Below, one piece after another: positions 36,491-43,868 of a stretch of DNA of 45,156 bases. Source of the stretch: a virus. Every line of letters begins with the position of its first letter. The first letter of the stretch is position 1. Where the stretch lies: positions 1 to 45,156 of the IMG/VR virus record IMGVR_UViG_3300028127_000008, one strand, 5' to 3'. Position numbers and translations under genes: made by a program. Below the pieces are notes generated by a model that worked only from the letters and a program-made list of their open reading frames with translations, was not told the origin of the DNA and did no database searches.

Positions 36491-37484
36491 CGCGAAGACT
36501 ACTTCAAATGCAAATACTAACATGCCGAATGAAACTACAACACCACTAGGAGTTCAAACTGATGTTGCAGTTACTGCTGAGAGTTATGAATATTTTAAAA
36601 AATTTACTTCTTTAAATCCTGGTGCAGAACCTTTACCTGAAGGCGATGGGACTATTAGGATTTCCCCATTTGATGACTATATAATTTTTACATTATTCGA
36701 TGAAACAGGCAATGATGGTGAGCTAGCAGATACTCCAATTGACTTAAGTAATGTTGGAACTTTAACATTAGTTTTTATTGGTGAAACCGATGAAATAAGA
36801 ATTCCTAACTGGACACAAGTACAAGAGGTTGACCTTTCGCAAGGACAGGTGTTATTTAGAATAAGTAAAGAAGATTCCAAAAAGATCTTAGCTTTAGATA
36901 ATAATATTTTTTATGTATCTACAAGAATGGAGAATGAAAGTGGAGTTAGTGACGAAAGTGCAATTTATTCAGGTACCTTTTTAAGTTTGCAAGATTCTGT
37001 ACAAAAAAACATGACAGATAGATTAAATCGCCAAGCTGCAATATATGCTGCTGATATGGCAGGTAAGCAAAGAATCATAGATAATTATGAAACTGAACTA
37101 CGTGAAATGATTTCGTTAGATGAAGATCAAACTGCAACAATAGCTGGATTAGAAGCATCTAATTTACAATTAACAAATGAGTTAGCATTATTATCAGAAC
37201 AGTTAGGAAGTACTGAATCTGAATTGGCATTAAAGACTTCTCAGTTAATTGCACAGTCATTGGAAAGATTAAAAAGAAAAAGATCTCAGATATTTGCCAT
37301 ACAAAAAAATGCTAAAGCACAGGCTTCTAAAGCAAAATCTATAAGCTTTTATAAACAGGCCGCTAAACTTAATGAAGACTTTGTTTCCACTGCTAACCCA
37401 GTGTATGACCCAGAGCCTGGTAAAGGGGTTCTTATTGATCCGGACTATAACCCAAACCAAGGCAGTGATTTTTTAAATAAATAA
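36471..37484 (+). CDS. Structural protein with beta domain and coiled coil, 337 aa
   Basis: The first 35 residues are Asn/Thr-rich and disordered. Residues 55-170 form an Ig-like beta domain (FDDYIIFTLFDETGNDGELA, VGTLTLVFIGETDEIRIPNW, VLFRISKEDSKKILALDNNI), similar in layout to N-terminal domains of phage baseplate upper proteins. Residues about 180-300 are a long coiled coil (RIIDNYETELREMISLDEDQ, LQLTNELALLSEQLGSTESE), and the end is basic then Pro/Asp-rich. This suggests a trimeric stalk or fibre-attachment protein. The start lies inside the previous gene (20-nt overlap). The next gene begins 3 nt after its stop. Confidence 0.55.
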   Translation: MAAQQNNAKTTSNANTNMPNETTTPLGVQTDVAVTAESYEYFKKFTSLNPGAEPLPEGDGTIRISPFDDYIIFTLFDETGNDGELADTPIDLSNVGTLTLVFIGETDEIRIPNWTQVQEVDLSQGQVLFRISKEDSKKILALDNNIFYVSTRMENESGVSDESAIYSGTFLSLQDSVQKNMTDRLNRQAAIYAADMAGKQRIIDNYETELREMISLDEDQTATIAGLEASNLQLTNELALLSEQLGSTESELALKTSQLIAQSLERLKRKRSQIFAIQKNAKAQASKAKSISFYKQAAKLNEDFVSTANPVYDPEPGKGVLIDPDYNPNQGSDFLNK

Positions 37485-37487
37485 GAG

Positions 37488-38042
37488 ATGATATTAAGCG
37501 CAAGAAATAATCAGTTTAAATTTGAATTTCCTAGAAATTTTATACCTAAGGAAATTTCAGATAAGTATAAGCCATACTTAAATAAGATGCCAGGCTCTAT
37601 GATTAAAGAACCTATTGATTACTTTAATTATGGAATACAGTCAATGAATTTACCAGGTCCTTCATTTGATCCAATATCGCAAAATGATTTTCCTGGAAAT
37701 ACTAGAAAGTTTAGAACTAGTTTACCTAAACAAGAATTGTTTGATAAATCATTAACTATAACAATGCAAGCGTTTGATGGTTGGGTCAATTATTGGATGG
37801 CTATCGAGGTGTTTGATTATTATTATAAACAAAGTGGAAAAAATCCGTTTGTACCAGAAGGAGTAGGATTACAAATGATTGATGGTAATGGCAATATTTT
37901 TGTTACATGCCAATTAAAGGATATGATTTTTACTGGTGTTAGTGCATTGGATTTAAACTTCTCAAGTAACACGATAGAATTTCAAACATTTGATATTGAC
38001 TTTAGCTATAACTTATTAGAAACTGTAGTTAATCTTACTTAA
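37488..38042 (+). CDS. Tail-tube-fold protein (gp19/gp54-like), 184 aa
   Basis: The layout matches the tail-tube fold used by T4 gp19 and by the tube domains of gp48/gp54. There is an opening strand (NNQFKFEFPRNFI), a loop with IQSMNLPGPSFD, then LTITMQAFDGWVNYWMAIEV. A late strand pair follows, GLQMIDGNGNIFVTCQLKDM, with the closing strand SNTIEFQTFDIDFSYN. The ending corresponds in character to the terminal strand of gp19 and gp54. Length (184 aa) is near gp19 (163 aa). It could be the major tube protein, but absence of a sheath gene next to it and the neighbouring baseplate genes make a tube-initiator role equally likely. Confidence 0.55.
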   Translation: MILSARNNQFKFEFPRNFIPKEISDKYKPYLNKMPGSMIKEPIDYFNYGIQSMNLPGPSFDPISQNDFPGNTRKFRTSLPKQELFDKSLTITMQAFDGWVNYWMAIEVFDYYYKQSGKNPFVPEGVGLQMIDGNGNIFVTCQLKDMIFTGVSALDLNFSSNTIEFQTFDIDFSYNLLETVVNLT

Positions 38043-38054
38043 TATATAAACAAA
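38040..38054 (+). promoter_or_regulatory. Candidate late promoter (TAATATATAAACAAA)
   Basis: It overlaps the stop of the tube-fold gene and starts exactly 26 nt before the ATG at 38066. Confidence 0.5.
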
Positions 38055-38065
38055 TAGAAACAGCA

Positions 38066-38422
38066 ATGAAAACATTTAAAGATTACCTTACTGAAAGCCA
38101 TAATGAATCTATAGATATCCAAAATCTATTAAACGAATCTTATGATTTAACAGAAGAGCAAGAAACTGCAATTGATAATGCAGTAGATAGAATTATGGAG
38201 GAACATAATAACGGAAAAGACTTAGAGGTTATTATGGAGGAAATAATTAATGAAGGTATATTAGGATCTGTTTTAGGTGGTCTTACCGGTTTTGCTTTAG
38301 GTAAATCTGTAGGAAAGGCTATTGCAAAAGTACTAGGTATTCAAAAAGGAGCCTTGTATGATTTATTAACCAGTCGATTAATCGGTGCTGCATTAGGAGC
38401 AGTATTAGGTAAAAGACTCTAA
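38066..38422 (+). CDS. Head-targeted-looking protein with glycine-zipper C-terminus, 118 aa
   Basis: The N-terminus MKTFKDYLTE is strikingly like the T4 capsid-targeting sequence of internal protein III (MKTYQEFIAE), which is removed by the prohead protease at (I/L)xE followed by a small residue. Candidate sites of that kind are LTE-S (residues 8-11), LNE-S (22-25) and INE-G (61-64). Residues 12-63 are acidic and helical. Residues 64-118 are Gly/Ala/Leu/Lys-rich with GxxxG spacing (GILGSVLGGLTGFALGKSVG, and IGAALGAVLGKRL), like glycine-zipper membrane-active segments. Cleavage after Glu63 would free that segment. I infer an internal head protein that may be ejected into the host. Alternatives are a holin-like or small membrane protein. 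Confidence 0.55.
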   Translation: MKTFKDYLTESHNESIDIQNLLNESYDLTEEQETAIDNAVDRIMEEHNNGKDLEVIMEEIINEGILGSVLGGLTGFALGKSVGKAIAKVLGIQKGALYDLLTSRLIGAALGAVLGKRL

Positions 38423-38432
38423 TCCATTATAA

Positions 38433-39107
38433 TTGATTTACTCAGGTATAGATTTTTCTCTTAATAGTCCAGGTACATGTACACAGGACCATAAAGGCAA
38501 ATACACATTTATTACATTCTTTAATTACGGTAATAGAATATGGGATGAAGAAGGTAGAAAGATACCGAAGTCCTTTTCGGTTCATAAAGAATTAATGGAC
38601 GATAAAACAATATTAGGGTTTCCTTATTATAGACAAGTAAAGGATAAGGACTTTTTACTTAGGGAAAGAGAAAAACTCACAGATGGTCAAAACATAGCCG
38701 ACTTAATTTCAAATATTTTAATAACATTATATGGAACAGAAAACCATAAGATTGCACTAGAAGGTTTTTCGTATGGATCAAAAGGGAATTCATTCATTGA
38801 CATTGTTCAGTATAATACATTCTTAAGAAATGAAATTGTAAATTCTTGGGGTGTAGAAAATATTTCAATTTACCAGCCATCACATGTTAAGAAATTAGCA
38901 GGTAAAGGTAATGCAAATAAACATTATATGGTTAAAGCATTCCAAGACGATGTTTTTAACGATAAAGATTTAAGGAAAACTAAATTATGGAAATGGACTC
39001 AAGGTAAAGACTTTACAGAAAAGATCCCTAAACCAATAGATGACCTTGTAGATGCGTACTTTATATTAAATGCAAATAAAGAAAAAGGGTGGTCATTAAA
39101 AACTTAA
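38433..39107 (+). CDS. RuvC-like Holliday junction resolvase, 224 aa
   Basis: This is an RNase H-fold nuclease of the RuvC type. The first strand GIDFSLNSPG carries the catalytic Asp7; LEGFSYG supplies Glu110; and PIDDLVDAYFIL supplies Asp203/Asp204/Asp207, giving the expected acidic cluster. KKLAGKGNANKHYM (around residues 150-165) matches the basic DNA-contact region of RuvC-like proteins. Translation probably starts at TTG 38433: an in-frame TAA stands directly before it, and the next ATG would delete the catalytic first strand. The enzyme resolves four-way junctions during recombination-dependent replication or before packaging, a job done by the unrelated gp49 in T4. Confidence 0.75.
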   Translation: MIYSGIDFSLNSPGTCTQDHKGKYTFITFFNYGNRIWDEEGRKIPKSFSVHKELMDDKTILGFPYYRQVKDKDFLLREREKLTDGQNIADLISNILITLYGTENHKIALEGFSYGSKGNSFIDIVQYNTFLRNEIVNSWGVENISIYQPSHVKKLAGKGNANKHYMVKAFQDDVFNDKDLRKTKLWKWTQGKDFTEKIPKPIDDLVDAYFILNANKEKGWSLKT

Positions 39108-39176
39108 TACATAGAATACCACTAAATACTTTAATGACTAGTAATTACATACTTCTCTTTCTTTAATTTAGTATAT

Positions 39177-39189
39177 TTTATATATAGAA
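39177..39189 (+). promoter_or_regulatory. Possible promoter before the co-chaperonin gene
   Basis: The 106-nt gap 39108-39213 is very AT-rich and contains TTTTATATATAGAAA, a looser relative of the GAATATATAA motif, 37 nt before the ATG at 39214. Confidence 0.3.
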
Positions 39190-39213
39190 ACCAGAACTTA
39201 GTTTCAGAATATT

Positions 39214-39480
39214 ATGATAAAAGCGATAAAAAATAGAATATTTATTAAAAAAGATGAATTACCAGAAAAAATCGGTAACATATATGTCCCAAAAACAGAA
39301 GGTCAGTATGCACCACCATATTCAGGTACTATCATTTCTGTAGGCGGTGACATAGAAGATCCGGATTATAAAGTAGGATCACGAGTACTATTCCACGACT
39401 TAGCAGGCACAGAGTTTAAATATGATGGCAATACCATATTCAGCATCAGAGAAAATGATGTAACCGCTATTATACAATAA
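39214..39480 (+). CDS. GroES-like co-chaperonin (T4 gp31 functional class)
   Basis: An 88-residue protein with the GroES signature: the N-terminal strand IKAIKNRIFIKKD, a mobile-loop region (residues about 15-32, ELPEKIGNIYVPKTEGQYA), then PPYSGTIISVGGDIED, YKVGSRVLFHDLAG and the final strand YDGNTIFSIRENDVTAIIQ. Length is close to bacterial GroES and shorter than T4 gp31 (111 aa). It should form a heptameric lid on the host GroEL so that the large phage capsid protein can fold. It has its own short leader upstream and a strong stem-loop right after its stop, so it may be an independent unit. Confidence 0.85.
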   Translation: MIKAIKNRIFIKKDELPEKIGNIYVPKTEGQYAPPYSGTIISVGGDIEDPDYKVGSRVLFHDLAGTEFKYDGNTIFSIRENDVTAIIQ

Positions 39481-39486
39481 AAAAGT

Positions 39487-39511
39487 TCTATTTAGACTGA
39501 AACTAAATAGA
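39487..39511 (+). terminator. Perfect 9-bp stem-loop after the co-chaperonin gene
   Basis: TCTATTTAG (39487-39495) and CTAAATAGA (39503-39511) pair perfectly around a 7-nt loop, 6 nt after the GroES-like stop and just before a promoter-like motif. It could mark a transcript end or protect an mRNA end. There is no U tract after it, so it is not a classical intrinsic terminator. Confidence 0.5.
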
Positions 39512-39516
39512 GATAT

Positions 39517-39534
39517 GAATATATAATAAACAAA
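39517..39534 (+). promoter_or_regulatory. Candidate promoter of the gp32 leader (GAATATATAATAAACAAA)
   Basis: A near-perfect copy of the GAATATATAA motif, but 158 nt before the gp32 start instead of 26. If used, the gp32 mRNA would have a leader of about 140 nt. Confidence 0.45.
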
Positions 39535-39674
39535 GGAACTGATATTATTCAGCGACTTATAAACAGGCATATAACAAGGCAAAGTATATTGGCAATACCC
39601 GGGCAAATTAAAAATAGGCAGAGCTGCGTTATATCCACAATTAATAACAAAGTAAAAATAAAAAGGCAATTAAA
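39535..39674 (+). promoter_or_regulatory. Long untranslated leader of the gp32 gene
   Basis: About 140 nt without a credible gene. It contains six GGCA tetramers, an unusual G/C-rich island (CCCGGGC at about 39599) and a final A-rich stretch before the ATG at 39675. T4 gp32 represses its own translation by binding a leader with a pseudoknot and an unstructured AU-rich tract, so a comparable operator is plausible here. I could not build a convincing pseudoknot by eye. Confidence 0.4.
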
Positions 39675-40595
39675 ATGGCAAATGAATTCGACATTTTCAG
39701 TGTAAGCGTCAAGGACCTTGACACTGGAGACAGACCCGCACCAAGTAGCGATCTGTACACACCAAAACCCGACCAGGGAACTGACGGTACTTACCGTTCA
39801 CTAATTAGGTTTCTTCCTAATGTAAAAAACCCACGTAAACCTTTCGTTCGTAAATATGTCTATTGGTTAGAAGATAGAGATGGCAACGGCTTCTACGTAG
39901 ATTCACCTTCAACAGTTGGAGAGAAATGTGCAGTACAAGACATGTTCTTTAAACTTAGAAATTCTGAATCTGCTGTAGATAAAAAGATGTCAGAAGGACT
40001 GAAGCGTAGAGAAGTATTTTATGCATTAGTGCAAATCGTAAAAGATCCACAGAACAGAGATTTAGAAGGACAAGTTAAAATCATGAAATTTGGTTATAAG
40101 ATTAAAACCAAAATTGATGAGGAATTAAATCCACAATTTGATGAACCTACTCAAGTATTCGATCCGTTTGAAGGAAAGAATTTTGAATTAGTAATTTCTA
40201 AGAAAGGTGGTTATCCTAACTATGATTCTTGTAAATTTCAAGGAAGTAAATCCGCTATGACGATTAACGAAGAAGCAGTAACTTCTGATGACGCAGGTAG
40301 AACTGCAATTCTTGATTTTATTAAGGATGCACCAGAGTTAGCAAACTTTGATTACCGTCCTTGGAATGATGAACAGCGAAATAAAGTAATGGGTGTACTT
40401 TCTCAATTTAGTAACCCAGGATCTTCTATTGAAACTGTTACTAAAAAGCAAGACGCACCAGAACCAGTAAAAGTAGCAGCCGCTGTATCGGCGGTAAATG
40501 AAGCTGCAGGATCTGCTGCACCAACTGCAACTAAAACTGAAGATTCTTCTAAAGGAGATGATTTCGATGATTTCATTAATGGTTTAGATCTTTAA
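39675..40595 (+). CDS. 32: Single-stranded DNA-binding protein gp32
   Basis: A 306-residue T4 gp32 homologue (T4: 301 aa). The OB-fold core is visible as TYRSLIRFLPNVKNPRKPFV, then RKYVYWLEDRDGNGFYVDSP and STVGEKCAVQDMFFKL, the conserved DNA-binding face. Residues about 115-230 continue it (FYALVQIVKDPQNRDLEGQV, FGYKIKTKIDEE, NFELVISKKGGYPNYDSCKF). Only two cysteines are visible, so the His/Cys zinc site of T4 gp32 is missing. After an Ala/Pro/Thr linker the protein ends in an acidic tip (GDDFDDFINGLDL), the part that recruits replication and recombination partners. It coats single strands during replication and recombination. The primase gene starts 4 nt after its stop. Confidence 0.9.
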   Translation: MANEFDIFSVSVKDLDTGDRPAPSSDLYTPKPDQGTDGTYRSLIRFLPNVKNPRKPFVRKYVYWLEDRDGNGFYVDSPSTVGEKCAVQDMFFKLRNSESAVDKKMSEGLKRREVFYALVQIVKDPQNRDLEGQVKIMKFGYKIKTKIDEELNPQFDEPTQVFDPFEGKNFELVISKKGGYPNYDSCKFQGSKSAMTINEEAVTSDDAGRTAILDFIKDAPELANFDYRPWNDEQRNKVMGVLSQFSNPGSSIETVTKKQDAPEPVKVAAAVSAVNEAAGSAAPTATKTEDSSKGDDFDDFINGLDL

Positions 40596-40599
40596 TAGT

Positions 40600-41673
40600 A
40601 TGGCAACAGAAGTAATAATATCTTCTGAAATGAAAGCTCGGATCATCGATAAGGTGGTCCGAGTTCTTCATACTAACCATTCTCATCCAGAAAAAAGAAG
40701 ATTATTAGAAAGTAAAGAAAGATTAAATTTTGCATGTCCATATTGTGGAGATTCAACAGATAGTCCTAGAAAGAAAAGAGGAAATTTATACTGGAGCAAT
40801 TTACAGTTTCATTGTTATAACTGCTCTGCTCATGAAAGTTTAGATGTTTTTCTTAAAGATCATAATGTAAACTTTGAAGGTGAAGATCGTATAGATGTAA
40901 TTAATTTTATTAAAGAAAATAGAAAAAACTTTTCTTTAGGAGAAAGTTTAGAATTTCATTTATTTGAAATGGCTAATAAATTAGCATTAACATTTGATGA
41001 GGTTGCTTTAGGCTTTAATGTGTATCCTATAAATAGTTTAACATACCGAGCATACCCTTATTTAAAAAGTAGATTACTTCATCATAAAACTGAAAGATTC
41101 GGTTATGACCCAAGAAGAAAAGAACTATATGTATTTAATCTTAATTCCAAAGGAAACATTATAGGTTTTCAAGTTAGAGCATTAGATGATAATAGCGGTC
41201 CTAAATATAAAACATGGAATATAGAAAGAATATATGACAGGCTTAAAAAACCTTTAAATATAACTGAAGAAGAACTAGATTCTTTAAACAAAATATCAAT
41301 GATCTTCGGTATACTAACAACAGATTTGAGTAGACAGTTCACGGTATTTGAAGGTCCTATTGATTCATTCTTTATGTCAAATACCATTGGTCTTACTGGT
41401 GTTAAAAAACAAATATTGGATTTTGATGATATACCTACCGTTAGATATTTCTTTGATAATGATATTGAAGGTAAATCAAAAATGATCCAAAAACTAAAAA
41501 GAGGTAATACTGTTTTTATGTGGCAAAAGTTTTTAAAGGATTTTAATATTCCTTCAAAAAAGGTAAAGGATTTAAATGACTTAGTTAAGTATGAATTTAA
41601 ACATAGAACAGGGTGCTTGCATGAGTTGGATAAATATTTTACAAACAATCATTTAGATCTTATATTTATATGA
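40600..41673 (+). CDS. 61: DNA primase (gp61/DnaG-like)
   Basis: A 357-residue primase. The N-terminal zinc ribbon has CPYC (Cys46, Cys49) and CYNC (Cys72, Cys75) separated by a basic segment (SPRKKRGNLYWSNLQFHC). The RNA-polymerase core contains the TOPRIM motifs FEGPIDSFF (Glu251, Asp255) and FFDNDIEGK (Asp286, Asp288), which bind catalytic metal ions. Between them lies FGYDPRRKELYVFNLNSKGN, then IIGFQVRALDDNSG, typical of DnaG-type primases. Length is close to T4 gp61 (342 aa). It should make RNA primers for lagging-strand synthesis with a gp41-type helicase, which is not in this window. The stop overlaps the next gene as ATGA. Confidence 0.85.
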   Translation: MATEVIISSEMKARIIDKVVRVLHTNHSHPEKRRLLESKERLNFACPYCGDSTDSPRKKRGNLYWSNLQFHCYNCSAHESLDVFLKDHNVNFEGEDRIDVINFIKENRKNFSLGESLEFHLFEMANKLALTFDEVALGFNVYPINSLTYRAYPYLKSRLLHHKTERFGYDPRRKELYVFNLNSKGNIIGFQVRALDDNSGPKYKTWNIERIYDRLKKPLNITEEELDSLNKISMIFGILTTDLSRQFTVFEGPIDSFFMSNTIGLTGVKKQILDFDDIPTVRYFFDNDIEGKSKMIQKLKRGNTVFMWQKFLKDFNIPSKKVKDLNDLVKYEFKHRTGCLHELDKYFTNNHLDLIFI

Positions 41674-41885
41674 TAAAAAATTACAACAATTTTGTGACTG
41701 AACAATTTGATGATTTTTATAATGATTTAGCAATCTCTAAAAAGAAGCTTAAATTATTTACTAAATTTAAAAAGATTAAAACTGATGATGTAAAAACAAC
41801 CTTTACATTACCGCAACCTAAGAAAAGGTTTCAGCCAAAGATTAAGCAGTACAAAAAGATTAATAACGATAAAGGAATATTTTAA
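41670..41885 (+). CDS. Small Lys-rich protein with capsid-targeting-like N-terminus, 71 aa
   Basis: Residues 1-11 (MIKNYNNFVTE) share the M-x-x-(Y/F)-x-x-(F/Y)-(V/L/I)-x-E pattern of the T4 capsid-targeting sequence and of the protein at 38066. The rest is strongly basic (SKKKLKLFTKFKKIKTDD, PKKRFQPKIKQYKKINND), as known for T4 internal head proteins packaged with the DNA. It has no structured domain that I can identify. It overlaps the primase gene (ATGA) and the next gene (TAATG), so it is expressed with replication genes. It may equally be a small DNA-binding accessory protein. No family recognised. Confidence 0.6.
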   Translation: MIKNYNNFVTEQFDDFYNDLAISKKKLKLFTKFKKIKTDDVKTTFTLPQPKKRFQPKIKQYKKINNDKGIF

Positions 41886-42334
41886 TGGCATTTGATGATA
41901 CACAAATAAAAGAGGCTAATGAACAATTAGAACTTAGATTAGGTTCTGATAGGAATGATTGGAAAGCAAAAATCAAAGATCTTGTTTCTAAGCTAAAAAA
42001 CATGAATGAATTAGCAGAGTGCCAAGTAAGAATGCTTTCATACCGGCAAATCTTATTAGACAAAGTAACTGATTTTAAGACCACCATATATAAAAGGAAT
42101 GCTACTTGGGACAGGTATTATAAGAACCAATATCGAGAGTATTCAGTTAACTATGATGTTAAACTAACTAATGGCGAAAAGCATCAATTTATAAAAGCCG
42201 ATCTGTCTTCTTTAAAAACTCAGATTGACATGTTACAATCACATATAGATTATTACTATGAATGTATTAAGACTTTAGATAACATGGCATTTGCAATAAG
42301 AAACAGAATAAACTTAGATGATAAGGAATTTTAA
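41885..42334 (+). CDS. uvsY: UvsY-like recombination mediator, 149 aa
   Basis: A helical, charged protein of about the size of T4 UvsY (137 aa). An N-terminal helix (KAKIKDLVSKLKNMNELAEC) leads into a variable middle (YKNQYREYSVNYDVK). The C-terminal helices DLSSLKTQIDMLQSHIDYYY and CIKTLDNMAFAIRNRI recall UvsY, where a similar ending (GFAIKHI) closes the oligomerisation region. UvsY loads the UvsX recombinase onto gp32-coated single strands. The gene directly precedes uvsW with a TAATG overlap, and uvsY and uvsW are close neighbours in T4 too. Similarity is weak, so synteny carries much of the assignment. Confidence 0.55.
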   Translation: MAFDDTQIKEANEQLELRLGSDRNDWKAKIKDLVSKLKNMNELAECQVRMLSYRQILLDKVTDFKTTIYKRNATWDRYYKNQYREYSVNYDVKLTNGEKHQFIKADLSSLKTQIDMLQSHIDYYYECIKTLDNMAFAIRNRINLDDKEF

Positions 42335-43836
42335 TGGAACTATCTCTGTCTGAAAATAAAAAGTTTTTAGTAATTGATTCATGTACCGAATTGGAATATG
42401 AACAGTTAAAATCTAGTCTTACTAAGAAAATAGAAGGTTGGCGGTTCCACCCTTTAGTAAAGAAAAAGGTATGGGATGGTAATATTTCGTTTATTAAAAG
42501 AAATAAAATTCCGGCAGGGTTATGGAAAGAAGTTATAGACATCTGTAAACAATATGATTATCAATTTACACTAAATGGCATAACTGATATTTTTGATACT
42601 TCGATAGATGAAGATATGTTTAGAGGTTGGGTAGATGAATTTTTTGCAAAGTCTGAAATTAAACCTAGAGATTATCAGATTGATGCTGCAATTAAAATTT
42701 TAAAATATAGAAGGTGTTTAGCTGAATTGGCAACGTCTGCAGGTAAAACTTTAATTTCATTTATGGTGGTTGCTTATATGATGGAACAATTAGGCAAAAA
42801 GAAAATCTTAATGATCGTGCCTAATGTAAGTTTAGTAGTTCAGGCGAGTGGAGATTTTGAAGAATATAATAAAGGCAGAGTACCTATTAAGATTCAACAA
42901 ATTTATGCAGGAGTTAAACTAAGAAAGAGTTCTAATATAGTTATAGGTACTTATCAATCATTAACTAAAAAAGACGAGGAATACTTTAGCCAATTTGATG
43001 CAGTATTTGTAGATGAAACTCATAAAGCAAAAGCAAATTCAATCCAAAAGATAATGGATAAATGTTGGCACTGTGATTATAGATTTGGTTTAAGTGGTAC
43101 TATACCTAAAAGAGGAACTGTAAATAGACTTAGTTTAATGTCGGCAATGGGCCCACTAGTAACTCAAGTAAAGGCTGCTCATTTACAGGAAGAAGGTCAT
43201 ATTGCAAAATGTAAAGTTTTACAGATCCACATGGAATATGCAACCGATGCACAAAAAGAAGCATTCTCATCTCTGTCTAAAAATCCGTATGATAGACAAA
43301 AGCTATTTAGTTTAGAACAAAACTTTATTAACGAAAGTGAAAAGAGACTAGACTTCGTTTGTCAGGTAATTAAAAAATCAACATCCAACTCATTAGTCTT
43401 ATTTCATAAAATAGCATACGGTGAAAAACTATATCAAAAGCTTAGAACAATAACAGATAAAAAAGTCTATTATGTTGACGGTTCTGTTAAGTCTGATTTT
43501 AGAGAAGAGTTTAAAAAGAGAATGGAAAAGAATGATGATGTTATTATTGTAGCATCATACGGAACATTCTCAACAGGTATTTCAATTAAAAACATTCATA
43601 ACATTTTCTTTACTGAATCATTTAAATCAGAAGTAATTATCAGACAGTCAATAGGTAGAGGTTTAAGAAAACATGAAGCCAAAGATGTTGTAAAAATATA
43701 TGACTTCATTGACGATTTTAGATATAAAGTAGATGATCATGACTGGGTAAATTATATCTATAGACACGGTATGGAAAGAAGAAAAATATACAAGGAAGAA
43801 AAGTTTCCTTTTGAGGTACAAAATGTAAGGTATTAA
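42334..43836 (+). CDS. uvsW: UvsW-like superfamily 2 helicase
   Basis: A 500-residue helicase, the same size class as T4 UvsW. An N-terminal domain (GWRFHPLVKKKVWDGNISFI) resembles the UvsW DNA-binding lobe. Helicase motifs follow: Q-like IKPRDYQIDAAIKIL, motif I ATSAGKT (Lys138), motif II VDETH (Asp227-His230), motif III GLSGTI (about 252-257), motif V-like SYGTFSTGIS and motif VI QSIGRGLR (438-445). UvsW unwinds and anneals branched DNA and R-loops, promoting the switch from origin-initiated to recombination-dependent replication and fork regression. It is translated from a start overlapping the uvsY-like stop. A stem-loop follows the stop. Confidence 0.9.
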   Translation: MELSLSENKKFLVIDSCTELEYEQLKSSLTKKIEGWRFHPLVKKKVWDGNISFIKRNKIPAGLWKEVIDICKQYDYQFTLNGITDIFDTSIDEDMFRGWVDEFFAKSEIKPRDYQIDAAIKILKYRRCLAELATSAGKTLISFMVVAYMMEQLGKKKILMIVPNVSLVVQASGDFEEYNKGRVPIKIQQIYAGVKLRKSSNIVIGTYQSLTKKDEEYFSQFDAVFVDETHKAKANSIQKIMDKCWHCDYRFGLSGTIPKRGTVNRLSLMSAMGPLVTQVKAAHLQEEGHIAKCKVLQIHMEYATDAQKEAFSSLSKNPYDRQKLFSLEQNFINESEKRLDFVCQVIKKSTSNSLVLFHKIAYGEKLYQKLRTITDKKVYYVDGSVKSDFREEFKKRMEKNDDVIIVASYGTFSTGISIKNIHNIFFTESFKSEVIIRQSIGRGLRKHEAKDVVKIYDFIDDFRYKVDDHDWVNYIYRHGMERRKIYKEEKFPFEVQNVRY

Positions 43837-43842
43837 TATAGA

Positions 43843-43868
43843 ATATCTTTCTCATGAGAGATGGATAT
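43843..43868 (+). other. Stem-loop after uvsW, overlapping a promoter-like motif
   Basis: ATATC plus TTTCT (43843-43852) pairs with AGAGA plus GATAT (43857-43861 and 43864-43868) around a CATG loop, with a TG bulge and one G-U pair. The sequence after it is A-rich, not U-rich, so it is not a classical intrinsic terminator. The right arm overlaps the next promoter-like motif. Confidence 0.35.

Noticed and set aside
39108-39213. Possible tRNA or small RNA in the gap before the co-chaperonin gene.
   Set aside because: No cloverleaf, CCA end or strong hairpin; only a 5-bp GAAAC/GTTTC pair was found. I regard it as leader/promoter DNA.
39400-39669. Reverse-strand open frame of 89 codons across the gp32 leader.
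   Set aside because: It runs back into the GroES-like gene, is Tyr/Phe-rich as expected from antisense AT-rich DNA, and shows no family features.
39675-40595. Zinc-binding motif in gp32.
   Set aside because: Only two widely separated cysteines are present, without CxxC, so the T4-type site cannot be assigned.
41169-41648. Reverse-strand open frame of 159 codons opposite the primase gene.
   Set aside because: It lies opposite conserved TOPRIM motifs of a confidently identified primase and has no recognisable features or upstream signals.
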